DNA of 64,000 nucleotides from JABMQB01 sp963678235 (GTDB taxonomy: Bacteria > Bacteroidota > Bacteroidia > Bacteroidales > Prolixibacteraceae), in assembly GCA_963678235.1 (NCBI GenBank), contig OY782766.1, forward strand, positions 3,038,001 through 3,102,000. Reading direction: 5' to 3'. The position numbers and the translations under genes are program-made. Shown piece by piece: positions 28,762-37,282 of this stretch. Under the pieces are notes generated by a model, which was not told the origin of the DNA, ran no database searches, and saw only the letters and a list, made by a program, of their open reading frames with translations. How positions within the stretch are numbered: the stretch's first letter is position 1; every line of letters begins with the position of its first letter.

Positions 28762-28789
28762 CAAATGTAGGAAAAATATTTAATACCAA
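28762..28789 (-). promoter_or_regulatory. Promoter of the queuosine precursor transporter
   Basis: Minus strand: TTG (28789-28787), a 17-nt spacer and TACATTTG (28769-28762). Transcription would start about 55-60 nt before the ATG, just ahead of the riboswitch-like hairpin. Confidence 0.5.
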
Positions 28790-28812
28790 TATTATGATCG
28801 TTTCAGAGAGAA

Positions 28813-30291
28813 TTACATCCACTTTTTATTGGATGTTTCGGTATGGTAAAGCAAGTAGTTATAAATTTGCCTTGCCAATTGTGCGTTAATATATGGAACA
28901 ACCATAGAACCGGATGCATTGCTCAATTTTAAGCTTGCCAACGATCTTCTTTTCTGAAAAATAGTTTGCCTGAATTCAACCGATTGGATTTTATAAAGCT
29001 CCATTTGTTTCCACCTGTGTTCAATGGCACCTTTTGAAATCCGGATTTGATCTTGATCAAGCTGAAAATACCTTTTTTTAAGGATCAGGTAACTATACCC
29101 TGCTGTTAAGAGTAACCAGCATAATGCAGACACCCAAAATATCCATTCTGAATAAAGAAAAACCGCTGCGAGAACAACCGGAGTTAAACCACTAACAGCC
29201 CACAACCGTCTGAAATAGTATTTATTGGTGTACATCTTCTCCAAATCTGACAATACATCTTCCCCGAACAAATCGGTTTTTAATTCTTCTAAATGATTTG
29301 TAAGGCACCCTGGGGCATTAACCACCTGAGTTTTTTTATTTCGCCCACTAACTGCTTGTTTAAAAACCAGGTTATAGATGCCAAAAATTTGTTTTAGCGG
29401 ACCGGTTTCCCAGTTTAGTTCTTGTATTTTATGGATGGGCATCACCACATTTCTCTTATTCACCAAACCTGATTCGACCCGGTACATATCGCCTTTTTTA
29501 AGCAACTTAAAATCAAAATATTTATAAACCGTTCTGACCAGGGAAGATATGATAGAAATAAACAAGAAAACTATTGCCAAGAAAGTGATCAATCCCCAGG
29601 TTGAATTAGACATGAAACTAACAAATTCATTGCTGTATTCTTCCGCCCTTTCCTGAAACAAATCATCTACCTGCTGGAATATCTGAAATCCAAAAGCCAC
29701 AATGATTAAACCTGTTCGTAAATGGTTTTCGCTTATTCCGATTTTAAATAAATCTACTGGAGAAAGTTGTAGTATTTTCTTCTCTTTAACTTCCTCAACA
29801 ACCTCTTCAGCTTCCTCAACATTTTCTGTCTTCCCTTCACTTAATAATTTTTGCAACTCCTTTGCATATTCTTTTTCGAGCGCATGTATCTTTAATTCTT
29901 TACCAACTGCACCGGCTGTATCAATCTCAAGTGAAAGAACATCCAAAGCTTGCTGAATGAGGTTTTGCTTGGTATTTACGCTTTGTATCCGTTCTAAAGG
30001 AATGGTTAAAACCTGTTTGCGCAGGTAGCCTTTCTTTAAAATGAATTCATCGTTGACCACATAAAAATAAAAGTTAAGGTAGAAGAGTATTGCATGAACC
30101 AGCAACAAAACAACAATAGCGATTAATCCAATTACAACATAGAGCGTATCCTCGAAGATTTTGTTTTTAAGTACTAAAAGGATCAAAATTGGCCAAAATG
30201 CCCGAATGGATTTTTGCAAGCTGTATAAGAATATAAAAACCAGTCCTTTTACCGATTGCCTTGTTGGCTTTGATAAATCAATATTATTCAT
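28813..30291 (-). CDS. Membrane protein with PH domains (YdbT-like)
   Basis: The 492-residue inner-membrane protein has bacterial PH-like (DUF304, bPH2) domains: a first (about 65-145, with RKQVLTIPLERIQSVNTKQNLIQQ), a second (about 275-350, VVMPIHKIQELNWETGPLKQIFG) and a third near the C-terminus (about 410-480, RWKQMELYKIQSVEFRQTIFQKRRSL), each after paired membrane helices. This is the YdbT/YdbS arrangement; the function is unknown. It overlaps the YdbS-like gene upstream by 8 bp, so the two are translated together. Confidence 0.88.
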   Translation of the reverse strand: MNNIDLSKPTRQSVKGLVFIFLYSLQKSIRAFWPILILLVLKNKIFEDTLYVVIGLIAIVVLLLVHAILFYLNFYFYVVNDEFILKKGYLRKQVLTIPLERIQSVNTKQNLIQQALDVLSLEIDTAGAVGKELKIHALEKEYAKELQKLLSEGKTENVEEAEEVVEEVKEKKILQLSPVDLFKIGISENHLRTGLIIVAFGFQIFQQVDDLFQERAEEYSNEFVSFMSNSTWGLITFLAIVFLFISIISSLVRTVYKYFDFKLLKKGDMYRVESGLVNKRNVVMPIHKIQELNWETGPLKQIFGIYNLVFKQAVSGRNKKTQVVNAPGCLTNHLEELKTDLFGEDVLSDLEKMYTNKYYFRRLWAVSGLTPVVLAAVFLYSEWIFWVSALCWLLLTAGYSYLILKKRYFQLDQDQIRISKGAIEHRWKQMELYKIQSVEFRQTIFQKRRSLASLKLSNASGSMVVPYINAQLARQIYNYLLYHTETSNKKWM

Positions 30292-30805
30292 GCCTGCTTA
30301 TTTTTTCAGACAAGAAAGCCTTGAGGTTCTGGGCTACATCTGCCGGAAGCCCATGAATTGAAAGATCGCTTGCAGCGCCTCCTGCAGTGAATAATTTCAG
30401 GGTTGAAATTTTTAAATAACGTGCCAAAACACCCTGGTTTACTTCCACGTGCTGAATACGGTTAAACGGAACAGAAACCTGCTTGAAACGGATCAAACCC
30501 TTTTGATATGAAATGTCATTCTCGCGAACGAGGTAGCCTTTTTTCGGAAAGCCCAAAATGGTAATGATTATATTATAAAGTATAAACAATAATATACCAG
30601 AGCTTATCCCGATTATCGCTTTTATTGGTGGAATTTCATCCGAAAGGAAAATAATGGCAAGCAATGCTCCCGAAAGGATAATAAAAAGTATCACTATTCG
30701 CAGGTAGATAATAATCAGTTGTTTTTTATCGATCGGATTGAATGCTTCACCCTCAATTGCAGGAATATCATCTGCCAACAAAACTTTGTTCGAAAAATCT
30801 TTCAT
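30284..30805 (-). CDS. PH domain membrane protein (YdbS-like)
   Basis: A 173-residue protein with two membrane helices (about 35-80) and one DUF304 PH domain (about 85-160) with VSVPFNRIQHVEVNQGVLARYLKIS and LKLFTAGGAASDLSIHGL. It is the short partner of the 492-residue YdbT-like protein, with which it overlaps by 8 bp. The two proteins probably form one membrane complex, by analogy with other bacteria. No function is known. Confidence 0.88.
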   Translation of the reverse strand: MKDFSNKVLLADDIPAIEGEAFNPIDKKQLIIIYLRIVILFIILSGALLAIIFLSDEIPPIKAIIGISSGILLFILYNIIITILGFPKKGYLVRENDISYQKGLIRFKQVSVPFNRIQHVEVNQGVLARYLKISTLKLFTAGGAASDLSIHGLPADVAQNLKAFLSEKISRHE

Positions 30806-30847
30806 GATCAGTTTTTTATCTATTAGTTGACATCGGCAAATATGAAA

Positions 30848-32233
30848 TTAAAATGCCAATCCTTTTATTTCCGAAATAATTTTCTGCGCCAAGTCCTCAG
30901 CAACTTCCATACTTTTTGCCTCCGAGTAAATCCGTATAATAGGTTCGGTATTTGATTTGCGCAAGTGAACCCACGATTCTGCAAAATCAATTTTTACACC
31001 GTCGATGTCGGTCACTTGTTCGTTTTGGTATTTATCTTTCATTTGAAGCAGGATGTTGTCCACATCAATTTCAGGGGTGAGTTCTATTTTATTCTTTGAA
31101 ATAAAATAATCAGGATAAGTTTTTCTGAGTTCGGAACATTTCAACCCGCTTTTTGCCAACAAAGTGAGGAACAAAGCAACTCCTACCAACGAGTCTCGCC
31201 CACAATGGCTGGCAGGGTATATAACCCCTCCATTTCCTTCGCCACCAATGACAGCATTTGTTTCCCTGATTTTAGCCACAACATTAACTTCACCAACAGC
31301 CGCAGCAGAATAGCTTTGTCCGTATTTTTCGGTAACAACGCGCAAAGCCCTGCTCGAAGATAAATTAGAAACCGTATTCCCGGGGGTGTGTTTTAAAACG
31401 TAATCGGCAACAGCAACCAGGGTATATTCTTCATTAAACATGCTTCCGTCTTCGCTGATTATTGCCAGCCTGTCCACATCAGGGTCAACCACAAAACCAA
31501 CATCTGCTTTGTTATCAAGAATCTGTGCTGAAGTATCGATCAAATTCTCAGGAAGTGGTTCCGGCGTATGGGCAAAATGCCCGGTAGCTTCGCAATTGAT
31601 TTCAACAATATTGTCTACCCCAAGTGCTTTTAAAAGTGGTGGGATTGCTATTCCACCAACCGAATTCACAGCATCAATAGCCACACGAAAGTTGGCTTTT
31701 TTTATGGCATCCACATCCACCAAATCCAAAGCAAGTACATGGTCGATATGATATTGGGTATAATCTTTCTTTTCAACTTTGCCTAAACTATCCAGCTCGG
31801 CAAAAACAAATTGTTCCTTTTCTGCTATGTCGAGGATTGTTTTACCTTCATCGGCATTTAAAAACTCACCATCGGCATTGAGCATTTTAAGGGCATTCCA
31901 TTGTTTTGGGTTATGGCTTGCCGTGAGAATCAAACCACCAGATGCATTTTCAGCCGTAACGGCAATTTCGGTTGTTGGGGTTGTTGCTAAACCCAGGTCA
32001 ACCACATCGCAGCCCATACCAACCAGGGTCGAAACCACCAAAGAACTTACCATTTCCCCGGAAATACGGGCATCGCGCCCAACCACAATTTTTTGTTTTT
32101 CATTTGTATCGGACTGTTTGATCCATTGAGCATATGCTGCAGTAAATTTCACAACATCCACCGGACTTAGTCCTTCCCCTGGCACTCCTCCAATAGTACC
32201 CCTGATTCCTGAAATTGATTTTATTAATGTCAT
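30848..32233 (-). CDS. glmM: Phosphoglucosamine mutase
   Basis: The 461-residue alpha-D-phosphohexomutase shows the phosphoserine loop TASHNPKQWNALK, the metal loop DPDVDRLAI, the sugar loop GGEGNGGVI and the C-terminal phosphate loop RKSNTEPIIRIYSEA. It interconverts glucosamine-6-phosphate and glucosamine-1-phosphate for cell-wall precursors. The N-terminus SISGIRGTIGG fits the Bacteroidota GlmM-type clade, although a phosphomannomutase role cannot be ruled out. It is upstream of the PH pair by 42 bp and may be in the same transcript. Confidence 0.9.
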   Translation of the reverse strand: MTLIKSISGIRGTIGGVPGEGLSPVDVVKFTAAYAQWIKQSDTNEKQKIVVGRDARISGEMVSSLVVSTLVGMGCDVVDLGLATTPTTEIAVTAENASGGLILTASHNPKQWNALKMLNADGEFLNADEGKTILDIAEKEQFVFAELDSLGKVEKKDYTQYHIDHVLALDLVDVDAIKKANFRVAIDAVNSVGGIAIPPLLKALGVDNIVEINCEATGHFAHTPEPLPENLIDTSAQILDNKADVGFVVDPDVDRLAIISEDGSMFNEEYTLVAVADYVLKHTPGNTVSNLSSSRALRVVTEKYGQSYSAAAVGEVNVVAKIRETNAVIGGEGNGGVIYPASHCGRDSLVGVALFLTLLAKSGLKCSELRKTYPDYFISKNKIELTPEIDVDNILLQMKDKYQNEQVTDIDGVKIDFAESWVHLRKSNTEPIIRIYSEAKSMEVAEDLAQKIISEIKGLAF

Positions 32234-32310
32234 GCAAAAAATTTGTTTGCCTAAATTAATGAAGGTATATGTATTAAAAAATTAAAATGAGCATTTAAAA
32301 TCGAAGCACT

Positions 32311-33000
32311 TTAAGCCACTTCGATTTCGGTAAGTTCTTTTAAGGTATGCTTTAATTTCAGCAAATAGTTCCCGTATAATTTGCGAAATCCCCAACGGAA
32401 TAACAGAAATATTCCACCTGTTAACAGAATTAAAACTACCAGCCCGAACATTATTGTAAATGCCAATTGCCCTCCTCCTGTTTCGGCAATTGTAAGCCCG
32501 TATTCGTTTGCTTTAACCGAAATCCCATAATAAAGGCCAAAAACAAAACTTATGCTCGTTGAAACCAGAATAATTACAAGTGCAAAAAAGAACAAGCTTT
32601 TATACAATTTCAGAATACCAATAATGCGTATTAAAGTATCTTTTAAACTACAAGAATCGGAACATTGGTTTTTCACTCTGTAATACGAAACCGCAAAGTA
32701 TATAAACGTGAGAATTATAAACAGCATACTTAGCAAATCGATTGCCATAATCCAAACAGGAACTTCAATTTGCAGACCCGTTGCATCGGTCAAATTTGGG
32801 TACACCACAAAATAATCCACAAGATTATAAAGGATAAGGCCCAACAGCACCACAAAACCTATCTTGACATTCCTGTCAATCCTTTCAATCAGGCTTTTAG
32901 TCCGCTTTCCGAGCATTTCCTCCAAGCTTTTTTCATCCAAATGAATGTTATCCTTGGATGAATACTTTACCCATGCTTTTTGTAAATCTTCTATTTTCAT
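32311..33000 (-). CDS. Membrane protein, probable partner of the ECF sigma factor
   Basis: A 229-residue protein with a cytosolic N-terminus (about 45 residues, MKIEDLQKAWVKYSSKD) and four membrane helices (near 48-70, 85-108, 135-160, 180-205). It starts at the base following the sigma factor's stop (33001), so it is the next gene of the same transcript. The short helical cytosolic domain before the first helix is the arrangement of anti-sigma factors, but no named anti-sigma family is recognised. Its role as an anti-sigma factor is an inference from position and layout. Confidence 0.65.
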   Translation of the reverse strand: MKIEDLQKAWVKYSSKDNIHLDEKSLEEMLGKRTKSLIERIDRNVKIGFVVLLGLILYNLVDYFVVYPNLTDATGLQIEVPVWIMAIDLLSMLFIILTFIYFAVSYYRVKNQCSDSCSLKDTLIRIIGILKLYKSLFFFALVIILVSTSISFVFGLYYGISVKANEYGLTIAETGGGQLAFTIMFGLVVLILLTGGIFLLFRWGFRKLYGNYLLKLKHTLKELTEIEVA

Positions 33001-33489
33001 TTACTCTTCAATATTCATGTATGACTTAAGCTTCCTTTTAATCCGGTTCATTTTAACCCGCACGTAGTTTTGGGTTATCCCGGTAATTTCAGCTATTTCT
33101 TCATACTTTTTACCTTCAAGGAACAATAAGATTATGGATTTTTCAACGCCCGATAATTTTTTAATTGCCTTGTGTAAAAGTTTAATATTATCTTCCAATC
33201 CTGCATCATAGCTATCGTCCTTCAATTGAAAATTATCGTAGGTTAAGCTGTCTTGATCAGGTCTTCGTTTTGACTTTTTGAAGGTTGTAATAGCAGTATT
33301 CAAGGCTACCCTGTACATCCATGTGGAAAATTTGGATTCTTTCCGGAAAGATGGGTACGACTTCCAAAGCTGTGCCACAATTTCCTGAAATAAATCCTGC
33401 TTATCCTCCTCCGAATCGCAATAAACATTGCAAACCTTATGGATGATACCTTGATTCTTTTCTACTATTTTTAAAAATTCCTTCTCCAA
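33001..33489 (-). CDS. ECF RNA polymerase sigma factor
   Basis: The 162-residue protein has sigma region 2 (about 20-85, DLFQEIVAQLWKSYPSFR, STWMYRVALNTAITTFKK) and region 4 (about 105-160, EKSIILLFLEGKKYEEIAEITGITQNYVRVKMNRIKRKLK). The start codon appears to be TTG (33487-33489); no in-frame ATG precedes it before a stop. A four-helix membrane protein gene starts directly after it. Target genes are unknown. Confidence 0.92.
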   Translation of the reverse strand: MEKEFLKIVEKNQGIIHKVCNVYCDSEEDKQDLFQEIVAQLWKSYPSFRKESKFSTWMYRVALNTAITTFKKSKRRPDQDSLTYDNFQLKDDSYDAGLEDNIKLLHKAIKKLSGVEKSIILLFLEGKKYEEIAEITGITQNYVRVKMNRIKRKLKSYMNIEE

Positions 33490-33545
33490 AGTGCTATTTA
33501 ATTAGTACTCTATTTTTTTTAGAATTACATCGTTTTATGGTGAGC

Positions 33546-34574
33546 TTACTTCATCATTTTTAAGAATGCCACTTCCTTTTTATCCAACATCCTCCATTTC
33601 CCACGTGGCAGGTTCTTCTTTGTTAAACCTGCAAAATAAACCCTGTCGAGCCGTTTTACATGGTATCCAAAATATTCAAAAATACGCCTTACAATCCTGT
33701 TTCTTCCCGAATGGATTTCGATACCCACCTCGGTTTTATCTCCCTGGGCAACATAACTAATTGCATCGGAAGCAATAAAACCATCTTCCAACTCGATACC
33801 ATTTGAAATTTCTAATAAATGGTCTTTCAACACCGGTTTATCAAGGCTAACATGGTATATTTTTTTATGGTTGTAACTCGGGTGCGTCAATCTTTTTGAC
33901 AGGTCTCCATCGTTTGTAAACAACAATACTCCAGTAGTATTCCGGTCTAACCTTCCGACCGGATAAATCCTTTCGGTGCAGGCATTCTTTACCAATTCCA
34001 TCACTGTCCTTTCCGCATGCGGATCGTCGGTGGTTGTCACAAAATTTTTCGGTTTGTTTAACAAAACATATACCTTCTTTTGCGGATTTAGCACCCTGCC
34101 ATCGAATTTTACAACATCTGAGTCGCTTACCCTTTTGCCAAGTTCAGTAACAATTTTTCCGTTGACAGTGATCAAACCGGTTTCGATAAACTCATCGGCT
34201 TCGCGGCGTGAACATACCCCGGCATTGGCAATATACCTGTTTAAACGCATACTGCCATCCATTTCCATTTTCGGAATAGTTGATTTTGAATTACCTACCT
34301 TCTTTTTATATCCGCTACCATCATTACTCCTAAAACCTGCCCCTTTTTTCTCAAACCCTGGTTTCGATGGTTTCTTTTCGTCTTTTGCTCCAGGTTTTCC
34401 CGGTACATATTTTGATCTCTCATTAGGCTTTCGCCCAAATGAACTATCTTGTTTTTCTTTTCCTTTGGTTCTATTTTGAGACTTGCCAGCTCTATCCTTT
34501 GATCCTTTCATCGCATCAAAATTTTGCTTCATACGATCTTTGCTGGCATTGCTTTTTTTACTTCTCATTGACAT
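33546..34574 (-). CDS. Pseudouridine synthase of the RsuA/RluB family, with a basic N-terminal extension
   Basis: A 342-residue enzyme that turns uridine into pseudouridine in ribosomal RNA. From about residue 108 it has an S4 RNA-binding domain (MRLNRYIANAGVCSRREADEFI) and the catalytic domain with the Asp in VGRLDRNTTGVLLFTNDGDL and GRNRIVRRIFEYFGY, as in RluB/RluE/RluF. The first 107 residues are a low-complexity Lys/Gly/Ser/Arg-rich tail without known domain, probably unstructured and RNA-binding. The exact rRNA position cannot be set. ATG at 34574 has a second ATG 6 bp later (34568). Confidence 0.9.
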   Translation of the reverse strand: MSMRSKKSNASKDRMKQNFDAMKGSKDRAGKSQNRTKGKEKQDSSFGRKPNERSKYVPGKPGAKDEKKPSKPGFEKKGAGFRSNDGSGYKKKVGNSKSTIPKMEMDGSMRLNRYIANAGVCSRREADEFIETGLITVNGKIVTELGKRVSDSDVVKFDGRVLNPQKKVYVLLNKPKNFVTTTDDPHAERTVMELVKNACTERIYPVGRLDRNTTGVLLFTNDGDLSKRLTHPSYNHKKIYHVSLDKPVLKDHLLEISNGIELEDGFIASDAISYVAQGDKTEVGIEIHSGRNRIVRRIFEYFGYHVKRLDRVYFAGLTKKNLPRGKWRMLDKKEVAFLKMMK

Positions 34575-34748
34575 TTGTTTATGGCTGCAAAGTTCGGAAA
34601 AATTCCCATATAATTTTTAATACTTTGATTTTTAAATAACTTGGCGGAATTGGGTGTCCTAAAAAATGTTTTTTTTCTTATTTTAGTAACGTTTGCTGAT
34701 ATTCAAACACCAATTATTTCGAAAATAAAATACATTAAAAAAAGAATT

Positions 34749-35516
34749 ATGCAATCACACGAAATCGACTATAAAATTATTGGTCACGATGTACAATTAG
34801 TAGAAATAGAACTTGATCCGGCAGAAACAGTAATAGCAGAAGCAGGGGCCATGCTCTATATGGAAGACGGAATTGAATATACTGCCCGAATGGGAGATGG
34901 TTCAAATCCACGCGCAGGGTTTTTCGATAAGTTATTATCTGCAGGATCACGGTTAATCACCGGGGAATCGTTGTTCTTGACCCATTTTACTAACCAGGGT
35001 TGGGGCAAAAAACATGTGGCTTTTTCAGCACCATATCCTGGAACCATCATTCCCATGGACCTGGCACAAATGGGGGGAAGTGTTATAGTTCAAAAAGATG
35101 CATTCTTATGTGCTGCACTTGGAACAAAAATATCCATCACCTTTAACAGGAAACTGGGAGCAGGTTTTTTTGGTGGTGAAGGTTTTATCCTTCAAAAATT
35201 ACAAGGCGACGGACGTGCATTTATTCATGCCGGGGGAACCGTAATTGAGAGACAACTCAATAACGAAACATTGCGTGTGGACACAGGTTGTATCGTAGGG
35301 TTCGAACCAAGTGTTGAATATAGCATCGAACAAGCCGGGGGACTTCGCTCCATGGTTTTTGGTGGTGAAGGCCTGTTCCTGGCAACATTGAGGGGAACAG
35401 GAAAAGTATGGCTGCAAAGTATGCCAATTAGAAAGCTAATTGCCGAACTTTCACCCAGAGGCGGAAATTCCCGAAAAGAAGCAGGCGGATTGTTAAACGA
35501 TTTCCTGGAACGATAA
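34749..35516 (+). CDS. AIM24/TIGR00266-family protein
   Basis: The protein has about 255 residues of a single AIM24-type beta-roll: MLYMEDGIEYTARMG, GESLFLTHFTNQGWGKKHVAFSAPYPGTI, FGGEGFILQKLQGDGRAFIHAGGTV and a second FGGEGLFLATLRGTGKVWLQSMP. The family is widespread but has no settled enzymatic role. The frame is open further upstream from 34641 at a TTG, but ATG at 34749 (MQSHEIDYKI) gives the expected N-terminus. It is alone and divergent from the pseudouridine synthase. Confidence 0.88.
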   Translation: MQSHEIDYKIIGHDVQLVEIELDPAETVIAEAGAMLYMEDGIEYTARMGDGSNPRAGFFDKLLSAGSRLITGESLFLTHFTNQGWGKKHVAFSAPYPGTIIPMDLAQMGGSVIVQKDAFLCAALGTKISITFNRKLGAGFFGGEGFILQKLQGDGRAFIHAGGTVIERQLNNETLRVDTGCIVGFEPSVEYSIEQAGGLRSMVFGGEGLFLATLRGTGKVWLQSMPIRKLIAELSPRGGNSRKEAGGLLNDFLER

Positions 35517-35522
35517 AAAAGT

Positions 35523-35604
35523 TTTCAGTCACAGGAAACAGTGTTCAGTCGCAGTAGGCAGTCACAGTAAGCAGTGGACAGTTGCTGTAAACAGTATTCA
35601 GTGG
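35523..35604. repeat. Degenerate CAGT-rich repeat tract
   Basis: Short units around CAGT recur every 7-10 bp (CAGTCACAGGAAACAGTG, CAGTCGCAGTAGGCAGTC, CAGTAAGCAGTGGACAGT). The tract sits downstream of the AIM24 gene and before the ECF sigma promoter. It resembles degenerate intergenic repeat tracts common in Bacteroidota genomes and has no spacer-like organisation. Confidence 0.5.
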
Positions 35605-35721
35605 ATTAGTAGAGGTATGTTTTAGGGCATACCCTTGTTAATTACAGGATTATATCCACCACCATGTACAAGATCGTGACAACCAAATTTACTTTCTAGA
35701 GCATTTTTCTATTTTATTCAG

Positions 35722-35731
35722 TTACTTTTGC
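35722..35731 (+). promoter_or_regulatory. Candidate -7 element for the FecI-type sigma gene
   Basis: TACTTTTG within GTTACTTTTGCC matches TAnnTTTG and lies about 25 bp before the TTG start at 35756. The sigma gene of a FecI system may be transcribed by the housekeeping factor from here. Confidence 0.5.
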
Positions 35732-35755
35732 CACACAAGAAACTTAGATAAAGTC

Positions 35756-36256
35756 TTGAAAAAACAATTAATAGAAGAAATCTTTCGTCAACACTACTCT
35801 CCGTTGTGTAATTATGCAGCTAAAATCCTGAATGATGGTTTTGCTGCAGAAGACATTGTGCAGGCTCTTTTTATCGATTTGTACGAGAAAAATAAGTGGT
35901 ATGAAATTCGGAACCTGGAAATGTTTTTGTTGAAAAGCGTTAAATTCAGGTGTATAGACCATCTTCGGAAATTGAAAAATAGTATTTCAGAAACCGAAAT
36001 TTCCGATAACAATTTCGACCAGCAATTCGATATAAAAGAAGAAGATATTGAACCGCTTTTCCATTACTACGCGGCAAAGTTACCACCTAAAACACGCGAA
36101 GTATTCCTGTTAAGCAGAAGTAAAAATTTCAGCAATAAAGAAATAGCTAAAGAATTGAACATCTCCGTAAAAACAGTTGAAAACCAAATGAGCAGGGCGC
36201 TAAAAAAAATGAAGGAACTTTTAAAGGATTTCCCGGTTTTGCTGACCTACCTATAA
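35756..36256 (+). CDS. ECF sigma factor of the FecI type
   Basis: A 166-residue sigma-70 ECF protein: region 2 (about 10-75, YSPLCNYAAKILNDGFAAEDIVQALFIDLYEK) and region 4 (about 105-160, TREVFLLSRSKNFSNKEIAKELNISVKTVENQMSRALKKMKE). The likely start is TTG (35756-35758), with no in-frame ATG nearby. It heads a cassette of FecR (36338), an STN-containing receptor (37269) and a DUF4249 lipoprotein (39977). In such systems the sigma factor activates the receptor genes when the ligand is bound. Confidence 0.92.
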   Translation: MKKQLIEEIFRQHYSPLCNYAAKILNDGFAAEDIVQALFIDLYEKNKWYEIRNLEMFLLKSVKFRCIDHLRKLKNSISETEISDNNFDQQFDIKEEDIEPLFHYYAAKLPPKTREVFLLSRSKNFSNKEIAKELNISVKTVENQMSRALKKMKELLKDFPVLLTYL

Positions 36257-36337
36257 TAAACTCAAAAAAAAAGACACCCTAAGTAGGGGTACAGGATATT
36301 ATTCTCGACTTATGGTTGAAACCATGAAGACAGAATT

Positions 36338-37282
36338 ATGAATAGTATCTATGAAATTTTAAAGAAACACTTTTTAGGAGAAGCCTCGCAAGCTGATGAA
36401 GAAAAAGTGAAAAGTTTTAAAAAAGAAAATCCTTTTGAGTACCAAATGCTCCATATACTCTGGTGGAGCAAAATCCCAATTCGGGTAAAAGATTATGATA
36501 CCGATGCCGCCTGGCAACGGATTCTTGCCCGAATTGAGCGGCGACAAGCCAGAACAATTCCGTTGTATCGTAAGCTGGCTCGCATTGCCGCAGCTGCTGC
36601 AATTTTAATTGCTGTAACATTTGCTTTTTACCAAGTAAATCAGAAAGTATTCCGAAATGAGTTGGTAGTTTCCACTGATCAAACGAACCATGGGCAGGAA
36701 ATAATTTTGAGCGATGGTTCGGTAGTATGGTTGAATGATACCACGAGATTTGGCTATCCAAAAGAATTCAAAGGAAAAACCCGAAGGGTAAGTTTAGAAG
36801 GCGAAGCCTATTTCAAAATAGCGAAAAACCCAAACAAACCTTTTATCATCGAAACTGTACATTCCGAAGTTAAGGTTCTGGGTACGTCTTTCAATGTAAA
36901 TACCAATAACATTGAAACCAATGTTGCCGTGCTCACCGGAAAGGTAAACGTAAAATCGCGGTACAATAATTCGAACGTAAACCTTGATGCTGACTATATG
37001 GCTGTTGTCACCAAAAACGAAATACGAAAATCAAAGGTTGAGAATCCCAATTTCATAGCATGGAAAACAGGCAAATTCGAATTTAAGAATACCCCACTTA
37101 CTGAAGTGGTGCGCGATCTGAATTCATTCTACAGTAAAAAAATAATTATAAAAAACACCTACGCCCATTGTAATTTTACTGCAGATTTCGATAATGCCAA
37201 ATTACCCGACATTCTTCAAGTATTGGTGCTTACCTGTAACATCCAAATAACTGAAAAAGAAAACAACTATGAAATTCAATAA
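36338..37282 (+). CDS. FecR-type anti-sigma factor
   Basis: The 314-residue inner-membrane protein has a short cytosolic N-terminus, one membrane helix (about residues 82-102, LARIAAAAAILIAVTFAFYQV) and a periplasmic FecR domain (about 115-215, LSDGSVVWLNDTTRFGYPKEF, RRVSLEGEAYFKIAKN, VKVLGTSFNVN) followed by a DUF4974 domain (about 240-314, TPLTEVVRDLNSFYSKKI). It would relay the receptor's signal from the periplasm to the ECF sigma factor encoded upstream. It overlaps the receptor gene by 14 bp. Confidence 0.93.
   Translation: MNSIYEILKKHFLGEASQADEEKVKSFKKENPFEYQMLHILWWSKIPIRVKDYDTDAAWQRILARIERRQARTIPLYRKLARIAAAAAILIAVTFAFYQVNQKVFRNELVVSTDQTNHGQEIILSDGSVVWLNDTTRFGYPKEFKGKTRRVSLEGEAYFKIAKNPNKPFIIETVHSEVKVLGTSFNVNTNNIETNVAVLTGKVNVKSRYNNSNVNLDADYMAVVTKNEIRKSKVENPNFIAWKTGKFEFKNTPLTEVVRDLNSFYSKKIIIKNTYAHCNFTADFDNAKLPDILQVLVLTCNIQITEKENNYEIQ

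Noticed and set aside
35523..35604. CRISPR array
   Set aside because: Units are 7-10 bp and degenerate, without regular spacers or cas genes.
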